Assembly (NCBI GenBank): GCA_023394955.1
Contig: JAEWZY010000079.1
Location: 1-35,353, forward strand
Direction of reading: 5' to 3'
Length of the DNA: 35,353 nucleotides
Source of the DNA: Bacillota bacterium
Lineage (GTDB): Bacteria; Bacillota; UBA4882; UBA8346
Shown here: positions 1 through 8,503 of the stretch, in pieces
Layout of the letters: each line of letters opens with the position of its first letter
Numbering within the stretch: position 1 is the first letter of the stretch
Translations under genes and position numbers: made by a program
The notes under the pieces: model-generated
Database searches by the model: none
Told to the model about the DNA's origin: nothing
What the model saw: only the letters and a program-made list of their open reading frames with translations

Positions 1-1
1 C

Positions 2-1051
2 GCTATTGATATGGTTTATGCTCCCAATAGCGATGGTTATGTTAAGGTTCAGAGTTTGGATTTTCCGGATGAGGAGTACTTTCATTTGGATCAGGTTCCG
101 GCCGTGGTACCGGGATTCTGGGGGAATTATTTACGCGGGGCGGTCCTGGCGTTAAAAAAAGAATTTGTCTTAAAAAGAGGGGTCAATGCGTTAGTCAGCG
201 GGAAGCATCCCATCGGCGGTTTGAGTTCCTCGGCTGCGGTTACCACCGCTTATTTGTTAGCTCTTTGTGATGTTAATGAGATAAAACCTGCTCCGCTTGA
301 TTTAATTAATTACAGCCATTGGGTCGAGAAAAATTTTATCAGGTTGAATAATGGAATATTGGATCAAGCGATTAATATCTTGAGCCGGAACGGGTTTCTA
401 ACGGTGATGGATACCCAAACCCAAATCTTTCAATTAATTAAGAAGCCGGAATCAACACCCTCATTTGAGGTGGTTATTGTGTATTCCGGCGTTAGCAAAG
501 CATTAATCGGGACCGATTACAACAACCGGGTAGATGAATGTAAAATAGCCGCTTCAATTTTGAGGGAACTAGCAGGTTTGCCGGTTGTCAGTTTGAGCAA
601 AACTTATCTGAGAGATATTGATGTTGAGATTTATCAAAGGTTTAAAATGGATTTACCGGGAAGGTTTCGAAGAAGAGCAGAGCATTTTTTCAGCGAAAAC
701 AATCGTGTCGAACAAGGGTCCTTAGCCTGGGAAAAAGGGGATCTAGCTAAATTCGGCGGCTTAATGTTTGAATCGGGAGAGAGTTCGATTAAAAACTATG
801 AGTGCGGCTGTTCAGAATTGATCTTGATTTATAATATCTTAAAGAAAACCCCCGGAGTATATGGCGCCAGGTTTAGCGGCGCCGGTTACAGGGGCTGTTG
901 CATCGGGCTAATCGATCCTGCTTATAAAGATAGTATCAAAGCGACTATTGATGACCAATATCTTAGAGAATATCCGGAATATAGAGGACGGTATCAAGTT
1001 AATTTTGCCAAAACGGGCGACGGCGCTCAAATCCTATCGAGGAGCTTGTAA
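2..1051 (+). CDS. GHMP-family sugar kinase, galactokinase-like (5' end outside window)
   Basis: The frame is open to base 2. The first in-window ATG (base 11) is not the real start, because galactokinases carry their sugar-binding N-terminal motif upstream of this point. Numbering from that ATG, the glycine-rich phosphate loop of GHMP kinases is GLSSSAA at 70-76, the probable catalytic base is the Asp in GILDQ (Asp118), and the third GHMP motif is GARFSGAGYRG at 285-295. Family knowledge: these enzymes phosphorylate the anomeric hydroxyl of a sugar with ATP. No galT or galE is visible. The next gene, five bases downstream, is a sugar-1-phosphate nucleotidyltransferase, so I infer a two-step kinase plus NDP-sugar synthase module. 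The sugar (galactose, fucose, a uronic acid or another) cannot be read from the sequence. Confidence 0.85.
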   Translation, partial: AIDMVYAPNSDGYVKVQSLDFPDEEYFHLDQVPAVVPGFWGNYLRGAVLALKKEFVLKRGVNALVSGKHPIGGLSSSAAVTTAYLLALCDVNEIKPAPLDLINYSHWVEKNFIRLNNGILDQAINILSRNGFLTVMDTQTQIFQLIKKPESTPSFEVVIVYSGVSKALIGTDYNNRVDECKIAASILRELAGLPVVSLSKTYLRDIDVEIYQRFKMDLPGRFRRRAEHFFSENNRVEQGSLAWEKGDLAKFGGLMFESGESSIKNYECGCSELILIYNILKKTPGVYGARFSGAGYRGCCIGLIDPAYKDSIKATIDDQYLREYPEYRGRYQVNFAKTGDGAQILSRSL

Positions 1052-1056
1052 TCAAA

Positions 1057-1812
1057 ATGAAGGCAATTATTTTAGCTGCGGGTTATGCCACTAGACTTTA
1101 TCCGCTGACTAAAGATTTCCCCAAACCATTACTGAAAGTGGGGGGAAAAGCCATATTAGATCATATTATCCCCAAAATTGAACGGGTAAGTCAAATTGAT
1201 GAGATTTATGTTATAACCAATCACCGGTTTTATAACATTCTTTTAGACTGGGCCCATCAAGCCGGGTATTCCAAAGGGATTAAAATTATTGACGATTTAT
1301 CTACCACTAATGAAAACCGTTTGGGCGCTATCGCTGATCTGTGGTTTGCCATTGAACGTGAAAAACTGGCGGAAGATTTATTAGTAATGGCCGGTGACAA
1401 TCTATTCGACTTTGAAGTCGCCGCGATGGTCGATTTTTATCGACAAAAAGGCACGGACATCATTACTGCCCATGAGGTCAACGATCTGGAGCGTCTCCAG
1501 CGAACCGGAGTCGTTCTGATCGATGAGGAAAGCAAAGTAATCGATTTTGACGAAAAACCCGTTTCTCCCAAGTCAAACTTGGCGGTTCCACCTTTTTATA
1601 TTTACCAAAAATCAACGGTGCTTCATTCTATTAAAAAATATTTGGATGAAGGCAACAACCCGGATGCGCCGGGAAATTTCATTCCTTGGCTGATAAAACG
1701 GAAGCCGGTCCATGCTTATCGGTTTGACGGCGAGCGTTATGATATCGGCGCCATGGAAAGCTATCAAAAAGTAAATGATTTATTTATAAAGCGTGTTCGA
1801 GAAGTTAATTAA
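1057..1812 (+). CDS. Sugar-1-phosphate nucleotidyltransferase (NTP_transferase family)
   Basis: This 251-aa single-domain protein transfers a nucleotide from an NTP to a sugar 1-phosphate in the cytoplasm. The N-terminal nucleotide-binding signature spans residues 7-31, with G-Y-A-T-R-L-Y-P-L-T followed by F-P-K-P-L. A metal-binding Asp lies in AGDN (111-114) and a DEKP motif at 164-167 sits in the sugar-binding region. There is no C-terminal left-handed beta-helix, so it is a short RmlA/RfbF-like form and not a GlmU-like one. It starts five bases after the stop of the GHMP kinase and is almost certainly cotranscribed and functionally paired with it. The nucleotide and sugar specificity are not determinable by eye. 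Confidence 0.85.
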   Translation: MKAIILAAGYATRLYPLTKDFPKPLLKVGGKAILDHIIPKIERVSQIDEIYVITNHRFYNILLDWAHQAGYSKGIKIIDDLSTTNENRLGAIADLWFAIEREKLAEDLLVMAGDNLFDFEVAAMVDFYRQKGTDIITAHEVNDLERLQRTGVVLIDEESKVIDFDEKPVSPKSNLAVPPFYIYQKSTVLHSIKKYLDEGNNPDAPGNFIPWLIKRKPVHAYRFDGERYDIGAMESYQKVNDLFIKRVREVN

Positions 1813-1830
1813 TTTAGTGAAGGTCCTGTT

Positions 1831-2529
1831 ATGGCTGTAATTAACGTATACGCTGTCAAGTTTGACTTTAATATTGACAAATCCTTGTTTTATCAATTAT
1901 TAAATTATGTTTCCCCGGAAAAAAGCGATCGGATCTTGAGGTTTTATAAACGTGAAGATGCTGAGCGGGGCTTGATTTCGGATTTGTTAGCCAGGTATCT
2001 GAGCGGTTCCCAACTGGGAATCGAAAACCAGCAAATAACCTTCGGCTTTAATGAATACGGCAAGCCGTTTCTGAAGGACCATCCCCAATTTCATTTTAAT
2101 ATTTCTCATTCGGGAGAATGGGTGGTATGCGCGACAGATCGTCGGCCTTTGGGGATCGATGTGGAAATGATTCAATCGGTCGATTTTAACATCGCCAAGC
2201 GTTTTTTCTCCCCAGCTGAATATCTTAGGTTAATTGGAAAAGATGGGCCGGAAAGACTCTCCTCTTTTTTCGATTTATGGACCTTGAAAGAAAGTTATCT
2301 TAAAGCGACTAGTAAAGGTTTAGCGACTGATCTTGCTTCTTTTTCGATTATAATTGATAATGATGAAATTAACATTATTTCTGCGAATGATACCGGCATC
2401 TATTATTTTAAACAATACAACATTGACCTCCGTTACAAACTAGCGGTATGCGCCCAACATAATGATTTTGCAAATGAGGTAAATTTGATCGATTGGGAAA
2501 GGGTTGTCCAATGGTTTTACCCTAATTAA
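1831..2529 (+). CDS. 4'-phosphopantetheinyl transferase, Sfp type
   Basis: This 232-aa protein would transfer the 4'-phosphopantetheine arm of CoA to a carrier-protein serine. Three family motifs are visible in order: NISHSGEW at 90-97, the metal-binding GIDVE at 108-112 (Asp110, Glu112), and W-x-x-K-E-S-Y-L-K-A at 150-159 with Glu154 as the third metal ligand. The length fits the large Sfp/EntD class, not the roughly 120-aa AcpS class. It follows the nucleotidyltransferase by 18 bases, so it is probably in the same transcript. No NRPS, PKS or carrier-protein gene is in the window, so its client is unknown. It could be the general holo-ACP synthase of this genome. Confidence 0.9.
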   Translation: MAVINVYAVKFDFNIDKSLFYQLLNYVSPEKSDRILRFYKREDAERGLISDLLARYLSGSQLGIENQQITFGFNEYGKPFLKDHPQFHFNISHSGEWVVCATDRRPLGIDVEMIQSVDFNIAKRFFSPAEYLRLIGKDGPERLSSFFDLWTLKESYLKATSKGLATDLASFSIIIDNDEINIISANDTGIYYFKQYNIDLRYKLAVCAQHNDFANEVNLIDWERVVQWFYPN

Positions 2530-2873
2530 CGGCGGGTCTCATATTTCACTCCATATCAGGATGAACAAATTCCAACAAAGATAGGCAATTATTTATCTTC
2601 CTACAATAAAAATATATGATACTTCAGTACAATGCAATATTCCATCGGGGAAATTGTATATTCCTACAATAAAATAGAATATCCCGACGGGGATGCGAAG
2701 AACCTTAAAGAAAAATCAAAGATCCCATCAGGGAAATTGAATATCCCGATAGTAGAATAAAATATCCCAGTAGGGATTTGAAGATTCCTACTGGGATATA
2801 AAAGATTCTATCTGAAAATGAGAGATTCCATAAATAATATGCAATATTAAAAAACAGAGTATTTCTTTTGAAT
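2530..2873. repeat. Convergent intergenic region with a 21-bp periodic degenerate repeat
   Basis: No gene is present here. About twelve degenerate units begin at 2594, 2615, 2638, 2659, 2680, (about 2700), 2721, 2742, 2763, 2783, 2804, 2824 and 2845, so the period is 20-21 bp with one 23-bp step. A unit reads roughly TATCCCNNNNGGGATTTGAA, with a small dyad TCCC-N4-GGGA followed by an A/T-rich half. The dyad is intact in the units at 2721 and 2763, near-intact at 2638, 2680 and 2783, and decayed in the others. The region lies between the 3' ends of two converging genes, so a promoter role is unlikely. A 21-bp period is close to two helical turns. Confidence 0.75.
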
Positions 2874-4667
2874 TTAAGAACCCAAATTAGCTTCGGCCTC
2901 TTTGGTAATCCCCAAAGCCGCCAACATTCCCCGATCCGGCGTGATAATGGCGGTCTTGAAGTTGTCGTAGATTACAAAGCCGGGTTTGGCCCCGGGGGGC
3001 TTTTTCACATATTTACGCTGGGTATAGTCTACCGGGACTTTGGTGGACTCCCGGGCTTTGGAAAAATAGACCGCCAGTTGGCAAGCGAAGTTCAAGGTCT
3101 CGTCATCCACGGCAACCCCGGATTTGGCTCGTAAAATTACATGGGAACCGGGGATTTTTTGAGTATGAAACCACCAATCGGAAGAATCGGCGGTTTTGAA
3201 AGTGAGCCGGTCGTTCTGGAGATTATTCCTTCCCACCAGCAATAGGTGTCCCGCCGGGGTCTGAAATTGCCTGGGCTCCGCCGGGGCCTCCTTTTTTTTC
3301 GGCGCGGTTTTCCCTTTGAGATGCTTATTACCGGCCTGGTCCCATTCTTCCTGAATCAATTTGATGTCATCCGGATTGATGGCGTTGAAGAGCATTGCCT
3401 CAATACTCTCCAGGTAATCAAGGCTTTCTTTGGTCTTCTTAATTTGAGCGGCGATAGCCAGTTGCCCTTTTTTGGCCTTTTGATACTTTTTAAAGTAGTG
3501 TTGGGCGTTTTCCCAGACTGAGAGGGCCGGGTCAAGGGGGATGTCAACCTCCGAATTGTCAGGGTCATAATGATTGGTCAAGCGGGCGACTTTACTGCCT
3601 TTGGGGATCCGGGAACCATAGGAGGTAAGCAACTCCCCTAAGATGAGCCACTCGTCGCCTAGTTCCGCCCGGGCGGCTTCTTGCTCTTGTTTGCCCAGTT
3701 TGGTCCGGGTCTTGTCAACCAAGTTAGTGACTTTCTTCAATAAGTTGTTTCTGAGATCTAAAAAGCGTTCGGCAGCTTCCCTGCTCCCAAAGGCTTCATC
3801 CACTGCCCGGTTGATGGAGGGGACGGGTTTGACAGTCATTCCCGGATCGGGATGGCGGACCGTTAACGCCGAACAATCCACCGGCTTCGCTTCATTATTA
3901 TATAAGAGACAGGGTTCAAACCGTCCATTGCTTACTAAATCCGCCCAACTGTCAAAAGAGTCATAAAGTCCGGCAAAATCGGTCGCCCCGTATAGACTGC
4001 GGGGGAGCTCCGGTTTTAAGCCGGCCTTCCGGATTATTTCGTTAGCCATCGTTGTGGAAAGGCCATACCAATGCTTTAACAGAAATTTAGCCGGTGTAAC
4101 CTCCGGCGGCAATTGGGCGGCTAAGGCCATAAAGTCGGCCCGGTTGATGGTTACCGGTCGCCAACGGCCGCCGGTGGACGGCAATTCATATTTCACATCA
4201 ACTGCCAGCTCCCTGTCGCGGGAGTGAGGGCCCCCGCTTTTACGCCAAAGATCGAGAATGGTCCCGTTTTCCGCGGTAATGATCAGGTTCGAACTTTTAC
4301 CGGTTAGTTCCAGATAGACGACTTTTTTACTTAGGCCAACCGGTTCCTGATATACCTCGAAGGTTAACCGGAGGATTCTCTCGAAAGGCGTCGCGGTGAT
4401 ATCGATCAATTTGGAGCCGCTGAAATGTTTGCGAAGCAGCGCGCCAAAGGATGTAAGATTAGTAGGGTTTTCGATCACTCCCTCATAAAGGTGGAGCCGG
4501 GCATAACGCTGGTGCAGCGAGCATAGTAGCTTGAATGATTGGCCCTTCCCGTAACAGGAGAAGATGAACTCTGCGGCGTAAGGTTGATGAATCCGGTCTA
4601 TTTTAACCGGCAGCAAAGAATTGATTTCAGCGGCGACCGCCGCGAATAAAGGGGCGTCCAATGGCAT
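2874..4667 (-). CDS. rqcH: RqcH/NFACT-family ribosome quality control protein
   Basis: This 597-aa protein has the NFACT layout: an NFACT-N domain (about 1-180), a helix-hairpin-helix-like segment (about 190-235), two charged helical coiled-coil arms (about 290-335 and 385-430) and a C-terminal NFACT-R domain holding DWWFHTQKIPGSHVIL at 497-512 and YTQRKYVKKPPGAKPGF at 548-564. Family knowledge: bacterial RqcH binds obstructed 50S subunits and recruits tRNA-Ala to add C-terminal alanine tails that mark the chain for degradation. Older names are FbpA or fibronectin-binding protein. The start is supported by GGAGGT (4673-4678, minus strand) six to seven bases upstream. At the position that I align with the functional Asp97-Arg98 pair of B. 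subtilis RqcH this protein has Glu96-Arg97. It is divergent from a Ca2+ ATPase, as for yloA/yloB in Bacillus. Confidence 0.92.
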   Translation of the reverse strand: MPLDAPLFAAVAAEINSLLPVKIDRIHQPYAAEFIFSCYGKGQSFKLLCSLHQRYARLHLYEGVIENPTNLTSFGALLRKHFSGSKLIDITATPFERILRLTFEVYQEPVGLSKKVVYLELTGKSSNLIITAENGTILDLWRKSGGPHSRDRELAVDVKYELPSTGGRWRPVTINRADFMALAAQLPPEVTPAKFLLKHWYGLSTTMANEIIRKAGLKPELPRSLYGATDFAGLYDSFDSWADLVSNGRFEPCLLYNNEAKPVDCSALTVRHPDPGMTVKPVPSINRAVDEAFGSREAAERFLDLRNNLLKKVTNLVDKTRTKLGKQEQEAARAELGDEWLILGELLTSYGSRIPKGSKVARLTNHYDPDNSEVDIPLDPALSVWENAQHYFKKYQKAKKGQLAIAAQIKKTKESLDYLESIEAMLFNAINPDDIKLIQEEWDQAGNKHLKGKTAPKKKEAPAEPRQFQTPAGHLLLVGRNNLQNDRLTFKTADSSDWWFHTQKIPGSHVILRAKSGVAVDDETLNFACQLAVYFSKARESTKVPVDYTQRKYVKKPPGAKPGFVIYDNFKTAIITPDRGMLAALGITKEAEANLGS

Positions 4668-4703
4668 GGGAAACCTCCGGGTTATAGTATTTAATACATT
4701 AGG

Positions 4704-4948
4704 GTCTATAGTAGTCAGAAGTCAGGAGACAGGAGTCGGTAGATTCTAGCGATGCTCCGTATGGTAATATCTATAAAGATAAAGGACTGTTATTACAGTT
4801 GCTCGGAACTTAAAGACTTAAACTGTAATGGTTATGCCTTGTGGTCTAATTAACCGCGAAGCATGGTGGTTACCTTTTTAAAGGCAAGGGATCCGGGTTT
4901 AGGCCAATATATTTACTTGCACTCCTGACTTCTGTCTCCTGATAACTG
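4704..4948 (-). repeat. MITE-like intergenic element, copy 1
   Basis: This is a roughly 245-bp non-coding element with inverted ends made of degenerate 7-bp words: AGTCAGA, AGTCAGG, AGACAGG, AGTCGGT in register at 4713-4740, and the reverse complements CCTGACT, TCTGTCT, CCTGATA at 4924-4944. A second copy in opposite orientation lies at 31336-31569. The two share the outer GTCTATAGTAG, an inner GATGCTCCG (4751-4759 here), and a core of about 47 bp (4860-4905 here) that runs on the minus strand from GGCCTAA through GATCCCTTGCC to GGTAACCACCATGCTT. The inverted repeat ATTACAGTT/AACTGTAAT (4792-4800 and 4821-4829) is internal to this copy. No transposase is encoded. Confidence 0.8.
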
Positions 4949-5059
4949 TTTCTTAAATTGTACTCATGTCTTTTCCCAACGTCAACATTTTTTCCCTCCG
5001 TTGGTATTACTGTTTTTGCATAGACATATGATTGTAAAGACAAAACAGGAGGGTTAACC
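4949..5059 (+). other. Leader of the P-type ATPase gene
   Basis: This 111-bp stretch separates the repeat element from the ATPase start. A CAGGAGGG ribosome binding site is at 5047-5054. A possible -10 box TATGAT lies at 5027-5032, but no convincing -35 box stands at 16-18 bp from it, so I do not call a promoter. Nothing else is visible. Confidence 0.4.
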
Positions 5060-7789
5060 ATGAACAACTGGTTTAATTGGAGTTCACAACAGGTGATAAA
5101 GGCTTTATCCACCAATTTGCAGTCCGGCCTGACTTCATCCGAGGTTGGCAGGCGCTTGGTGGAGGTGGGCCATAATCAATTGAACACCGCCCCGAAAACC
5201 TCTCCGTGGCGGATTTTTTTAGCTCAGTTCACCGATTTTATGGTCCTGGTTCTAATCGGGGCCGCAATCATCTCCGGACTGTTGGGAGAGAAAGAGGATG
5301 CTCTGACGATCATCGCGATTATTATTTTAAATGCGATTTTAGGGTTTTTCCAGGAGTACCGGGCCGAAAAGTCCTTAGAAGCCCTTAAAGAGTTAACTGC
5401 GCCTCTGGCCCATGTTTGGCGCGATGGAAAGGTCCAAAGAGTACCCGCGAGAGAACTAGTGCCGGGGGACATTATGGTCTTGGAAAGCGGAGATCGGATC
5501 CCGGCCGACGGGCGAATTGTGGAGCAGGTCAATTTAGAAGCAAATGAGGCGACCTTGACCGGGGAATCAATGGCGGTAACTAAAATAGAAGAGGTTTTGA
5601 GGGAGAGGGCTCCGGTTCTGGGGGATCAACGGAACATGGTTTTTGCGGGAACGGTGGTTACCAGTGGCCGGGGTAAAGCGGTTGTCATCGCTACCGGGAT
5701 GAAGACCGAGATCGGAAAGATCGCCGGGATGATCAGTCAAGTCGAGGATGAAGCGACTCCCCTCCAAAAGCGGTTAGAACAGTTAGGCCAATGGTTGGTT
5801 CTGATCTGTCTCGGGGTCTGCGCCATGGTAGGAACCATGGGAGTGTTGCGGGGCGAACCGCCCCGGCAGATGTTCTTGGCTGCGGTCAGCTTGGCGGTGG
5901 CGGCGATTCCCGAGGGGCTTCCGGCAATCGTCACCATTTCCTTGGCGATCGGGGTCCAAAAGATGATCAAGCGTAACGCGATCATCAGAAAGTTACCGGC
6001 GGTGGAGACCCTGGGTTGCGCTACCGTGATTTGTTCCGATAAAACCGGCACCTTGACCCAGAATAGATTGACAGTCACCAAGATTTGGGCCGGGCAACAG
6101 GAATATCACACCACCGGACTAACGGGTCAAAGAAAGAAGGGAATTGAACTTCCGGTTGGAATCAAACGACTGTTGGAAATTGGAGTTTTGTGCAACAATG
6201 CCCAACTGGAAAGAGAAGGCAAAGGAAGATCCTTGGAGTATCGTGTGATCGGCGATCCGACCGAGGGAGCAATCTTAACGGCTGCCGCCGGTTGCGGTTT
6301 GACTAGTGGAAATTTACACCAAAAACTCCGGCGCGAAGGGGAGATCCCCTTCAGTTCGGAGCGGAAACGGATGGGGGTCTGGGTAGATGATCTTTCCGGG
6401 AATCATTGGTTGATGGTTAAGGGCGCCGCCGATATCCTCCTGGAGCGTTCGACCGAGTTTCAAGACGGTGAAAAGGTCCTCCCGCTCAACTCTGAAATAA
6501 AATTAAAGATTAAGCGCCAAATTGACGCCTGGGGGGCCGAAGCATTAAGAGTTTTGGCATTTGCCTATCGTCCGGTAGAACCTGGAGATAGTAAAAGTTC
6601 AGACGGAAGGGACCAGGAGCAAGCTTTAATTTTCACCGGTTTAATGGGAATGACCGATCCGCCCCGGCCCGAGTCGGAGCAAGCGATTAAAAAATCGAGA
6701 CGGGCGGGGATCAAAGTTAAAATGATCACCGGGGACTATCCCCGAACCGCGGCAGCGATTGGCAAACAAATTTCCTTGTTACGGCCGGAGGGGAAGATCA
6801 TTACCGGACCGGAACTGGATCAACTCTCCGAAGAAGAGCTGGCTATGGTCATCAATGAGATTGACGTTTTTGCCCGGGTCTCTCCACATCATAAATTAAG
6901 GGTGGTCAAGGCTTTAAAGCGGAACGGAGCGGTGGTGGCTATGACCGGTGACGGGGTTAACGACGCTCCCGCCATTAAAGAGTCAGATATTGGAGTGGCC
7001 ATGGGGATTAGCGGTACGGACGTAACCAAGGAAGCTTCATCAATGGTAATCGCTGATGATAATTTTGCGACCATCGTGGCGGCGGTGGAAGAAGGGCGGA
7101 CCATCTATGATAATATCCGTAAGTTCATCCGCTACCTGTTAAGCTGTAATATGGGAGAAATATTGACCATGTTCGGCGGGATCTTGTTGGGTTTGCCGTT
7201 TCCCCTACTGCCAATTCAGATTTTATGGGTGAATTTAGTGACCGACGGCTTGCCGGCTATCGCTTTGGGAATGGACCCGGCTGAGTCCGGAGTCATGTTC
7301 CGGCCTCCGCGTCCGCCCCAAGAAGGCATCTTCAGCCGGGGATTGGGAAGAAAAATTATTTTACAAGGTTTTTTAATCGCCGTGGCCACTTTGGCTGTTT
7401 ATCTGATTAAATTGAGGGAAGGTCAAAGCCTGGAGGCGGCTCGAACGACAGCATTTGCTACGTTAGTATTCGCGCAATTATGTTTCGTTTTTCAGTGTCG
7501 TTCTGAGGAACGTAGCTTCTTAGAGAATAATCACCTTCAAAACCCGTATTTACTGGGGGCGGTTGCTATCTCCACATTGATGCAGCTTGGAGCGGTCTAT
7601 CTTCCCTGGCTGCAAAAGATTTTTTATACAACTTCGTTGAGTGGAAGGGACTGGCTTTTGATAATAGCAGCTGCCGGAATGGCCACCTTCTGCGCTGATC
7701 TGGCCCTTCGGTCCCGGAAAGTTATCCGGAAACATCTGGCTATCTTTCACTGGAAGACGCATAGGGGCAGATGTCCGGTGGTAAAATAG
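5060..7789 (+). CDS. Cation-transporting P-type ATPase, Ca2+ (P2A/SERCA-like)
   Basis: This 909-aa membrane pump has the full P-type layout: N-terminal cation ATPase domain, actuator motif TGES (167-170), phosphorylation motif DKTGTLT with Asp327, and hinge motif TGDGVNDAP (629-637). The ion-binding residues follow SERCA: Glu285 in PEGLPA (TM4), Asn697 and Glu700 in CNMGE (TM5), and Asn725, Thr728 and Asp729 in NLVTDGLPA (TM6). I see no clear equivalent of SERCA Glu908 in the TM8 segment (FATLVFAQLCFVF), so a single-Ca2+ stoichiometry, as in some bacterial homologues, is plausible. It would export Ca2+ at the cost of ATP. The start has the RBS AGGAGGG about eight bases upstream. Mn2+ transport (SPCA/PMR1-like) is the main alternative. 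It is next to rqcH, as for yloB in Bacillus. Confidence 0.9.
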   Translation: MNNWFNWSSQQVIKALSTNLQSGLTSSEVGRRLVEVGHNQLNTAPKTSPWRIFLAQFTDFMVLVLIGAAIISGLLGEKEDALTIIAIIILNAILGFFQEYRAEKSLEALKELTAPLAHVWRDGKVQRVPARELVPGDIMVLESGDRIPADGRIVEQVNLEANEATLTGESMAVTKIEEVLRERAPVLGDQRNMVFAGTVVTSGRGKAVVIATGMKTEIGKIAGMISQVEDEATPLQKRLEQLGQWLVLICLGVCAMVGTMGVLRGEPPRQMFLAAVSLAVAAIPEGLPAIVTISLAIGVQKMIKRNAIIRKLPAVETLGCATVICSDKTGTLTQNRLTVTKIWAGQQEYHTTGLTGQRKKGIELPVGIKRLLEIGVLCNNAQLEREGKGRSLEYRVIGDPTEGAILTAAAGCGLTSGNLHQKLRREGEIPFSSERKRMGVWVDDLSGNHWLMVKGAADILLERSTEFQDGEKVLPLNSEIKLKIKRQIDAWGAEALRVLAFAYRPVEPGDSKSSDGRDQEQALIFTGLMGMTDPPRPESEQAIKKSRRAGIKVKMITGDYPRTAAAIGKQISLLRPEGKIITGPELDQLSEEELAMVINEIDVFARVSPHHKLRVVKALKRNGAVVAMTGDGVNDAPAIKESDIGVAMGISGTDVTKEASSMVIADDNFATIVAAVEEGRTIYDNIRKFIRYLLSCNMGEILTMFGGILLGLPFPLLPIQILWVNLVTDGLPAIALGMDPAESGVMFRPPRPPQEGIFSRGLGRKIILQGFLIAVATLAVYLIKLREGQSLEAARTTAFATLVFAQLCFVFQCRSEERSFLENNHLQNPYLLGAVAISTLMQLGAVYLPWLQKIFYTTSLSGRDWLLIIAAAGMATFCADLALRSRKVIRKHLAIFHWKTHRGRCPVVK

Positions 7790-7813
7790 GCGGAGAATGG
7801 AAACCGGGGTGGC

Positions 7814-8503
7814 TTGATGATTGAAATTGTACTATTCGTTGGAATGATATGTCTATTTTTCTTCGTGCCGGTACAATTTAGGTTTTCCTACCAAAAGGTC
7901 GCCTGGGATGATACTCTTATTATGGAAATGACTTTTTTGAACGGCCTATTGAAGAGGGAACGCAAGCTGAACTTGGTTAAACCGACGCGCCGAGGGGTTA
8001 AAGTAAGAGAGAAGCTCTTCGGAAAGTGGTTATTTTATAAAAAAAAGCAAATTATTACGAAGGTCTCCCCTTATCAAGGAAATTCCCGCGGTTTGCGGGA
8101 ATTTTTACACCGTTACCGGCATTTTGGTTTGGGGGTGACTTTTTTAACTTATTTTTTGCCGGCCCATTATCATCATTGGCTATTGGTAGCGGAAGGGCTG
8201 GAAAAAAGGGGCGTTTTTCATCGTTTTGTATGGGTTACCAAGCTGGGATTGGGCCAACCGGCTGCCACCGCTGTGCTTTATGGAGCGCTCTGGGGCTTCA
8301 AATCCGGTCTGGCGCAGACCCTCAATCAAAAATTTCGGTTTGTCCAAAAGCCGGAGCTCAAAGTGATGGCCGATTATCAATCACTCAGATTAGATATTCT
8401 CTTCGATTGTATATTCCGTGTTAAACTAGGCTATATTATAATTGCTTCTTTCCTGGCATATTGGCGTCATCGTATGATGAAGGGAGGTGTCGCAATTGAA
8501 TGA
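7814..8503 (+). CDS. DUF2953 membrane protein (YtfI-like)
   Basis: This 229-aa protein has an N-terminal hydrophobic segment (about residues 4-20) and a second hydrophobic stretch near the C-terminus (about 205-220), with a basic, aromatic-rich region between them. The overall pattern and the gene order immediately upstream of ytfJ match the DUF2953/YtfI family of spore-formers. I assign it mainly by that context. Its 3' end overlaps the ytfJ start by eight bases, which implies translational coupling. The biochemical function is unknown. Confidence 0.7.
   Translation: MMIEIVLFVGMICLFFFVPVQFRFSYQKVAWDDTLIMEMTFLNGLLKRERKLNLVKPTRRGVKVREKLFGKWLFYKKKQIITKVSPYQGNSRGLREFLHRYRHFGLGVTFLTYFLPAHYHHWLLVAEGLEKRGVFHRFVWVTKLGLGQPAATAVLYGALWGFKSGLAQTLNQKFRFVQKPELKVMADYQSLRLDILFDCIFRVKLGYIIIASFLAYWRHRMMKGGVAIE

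Noticed and set aside
2594..2850. CRISPR array
   Set aside because: The 21-bp units have no constant repeat or variable spacer of usual length, they are degenerate throughout, and no cas gene is nearby.
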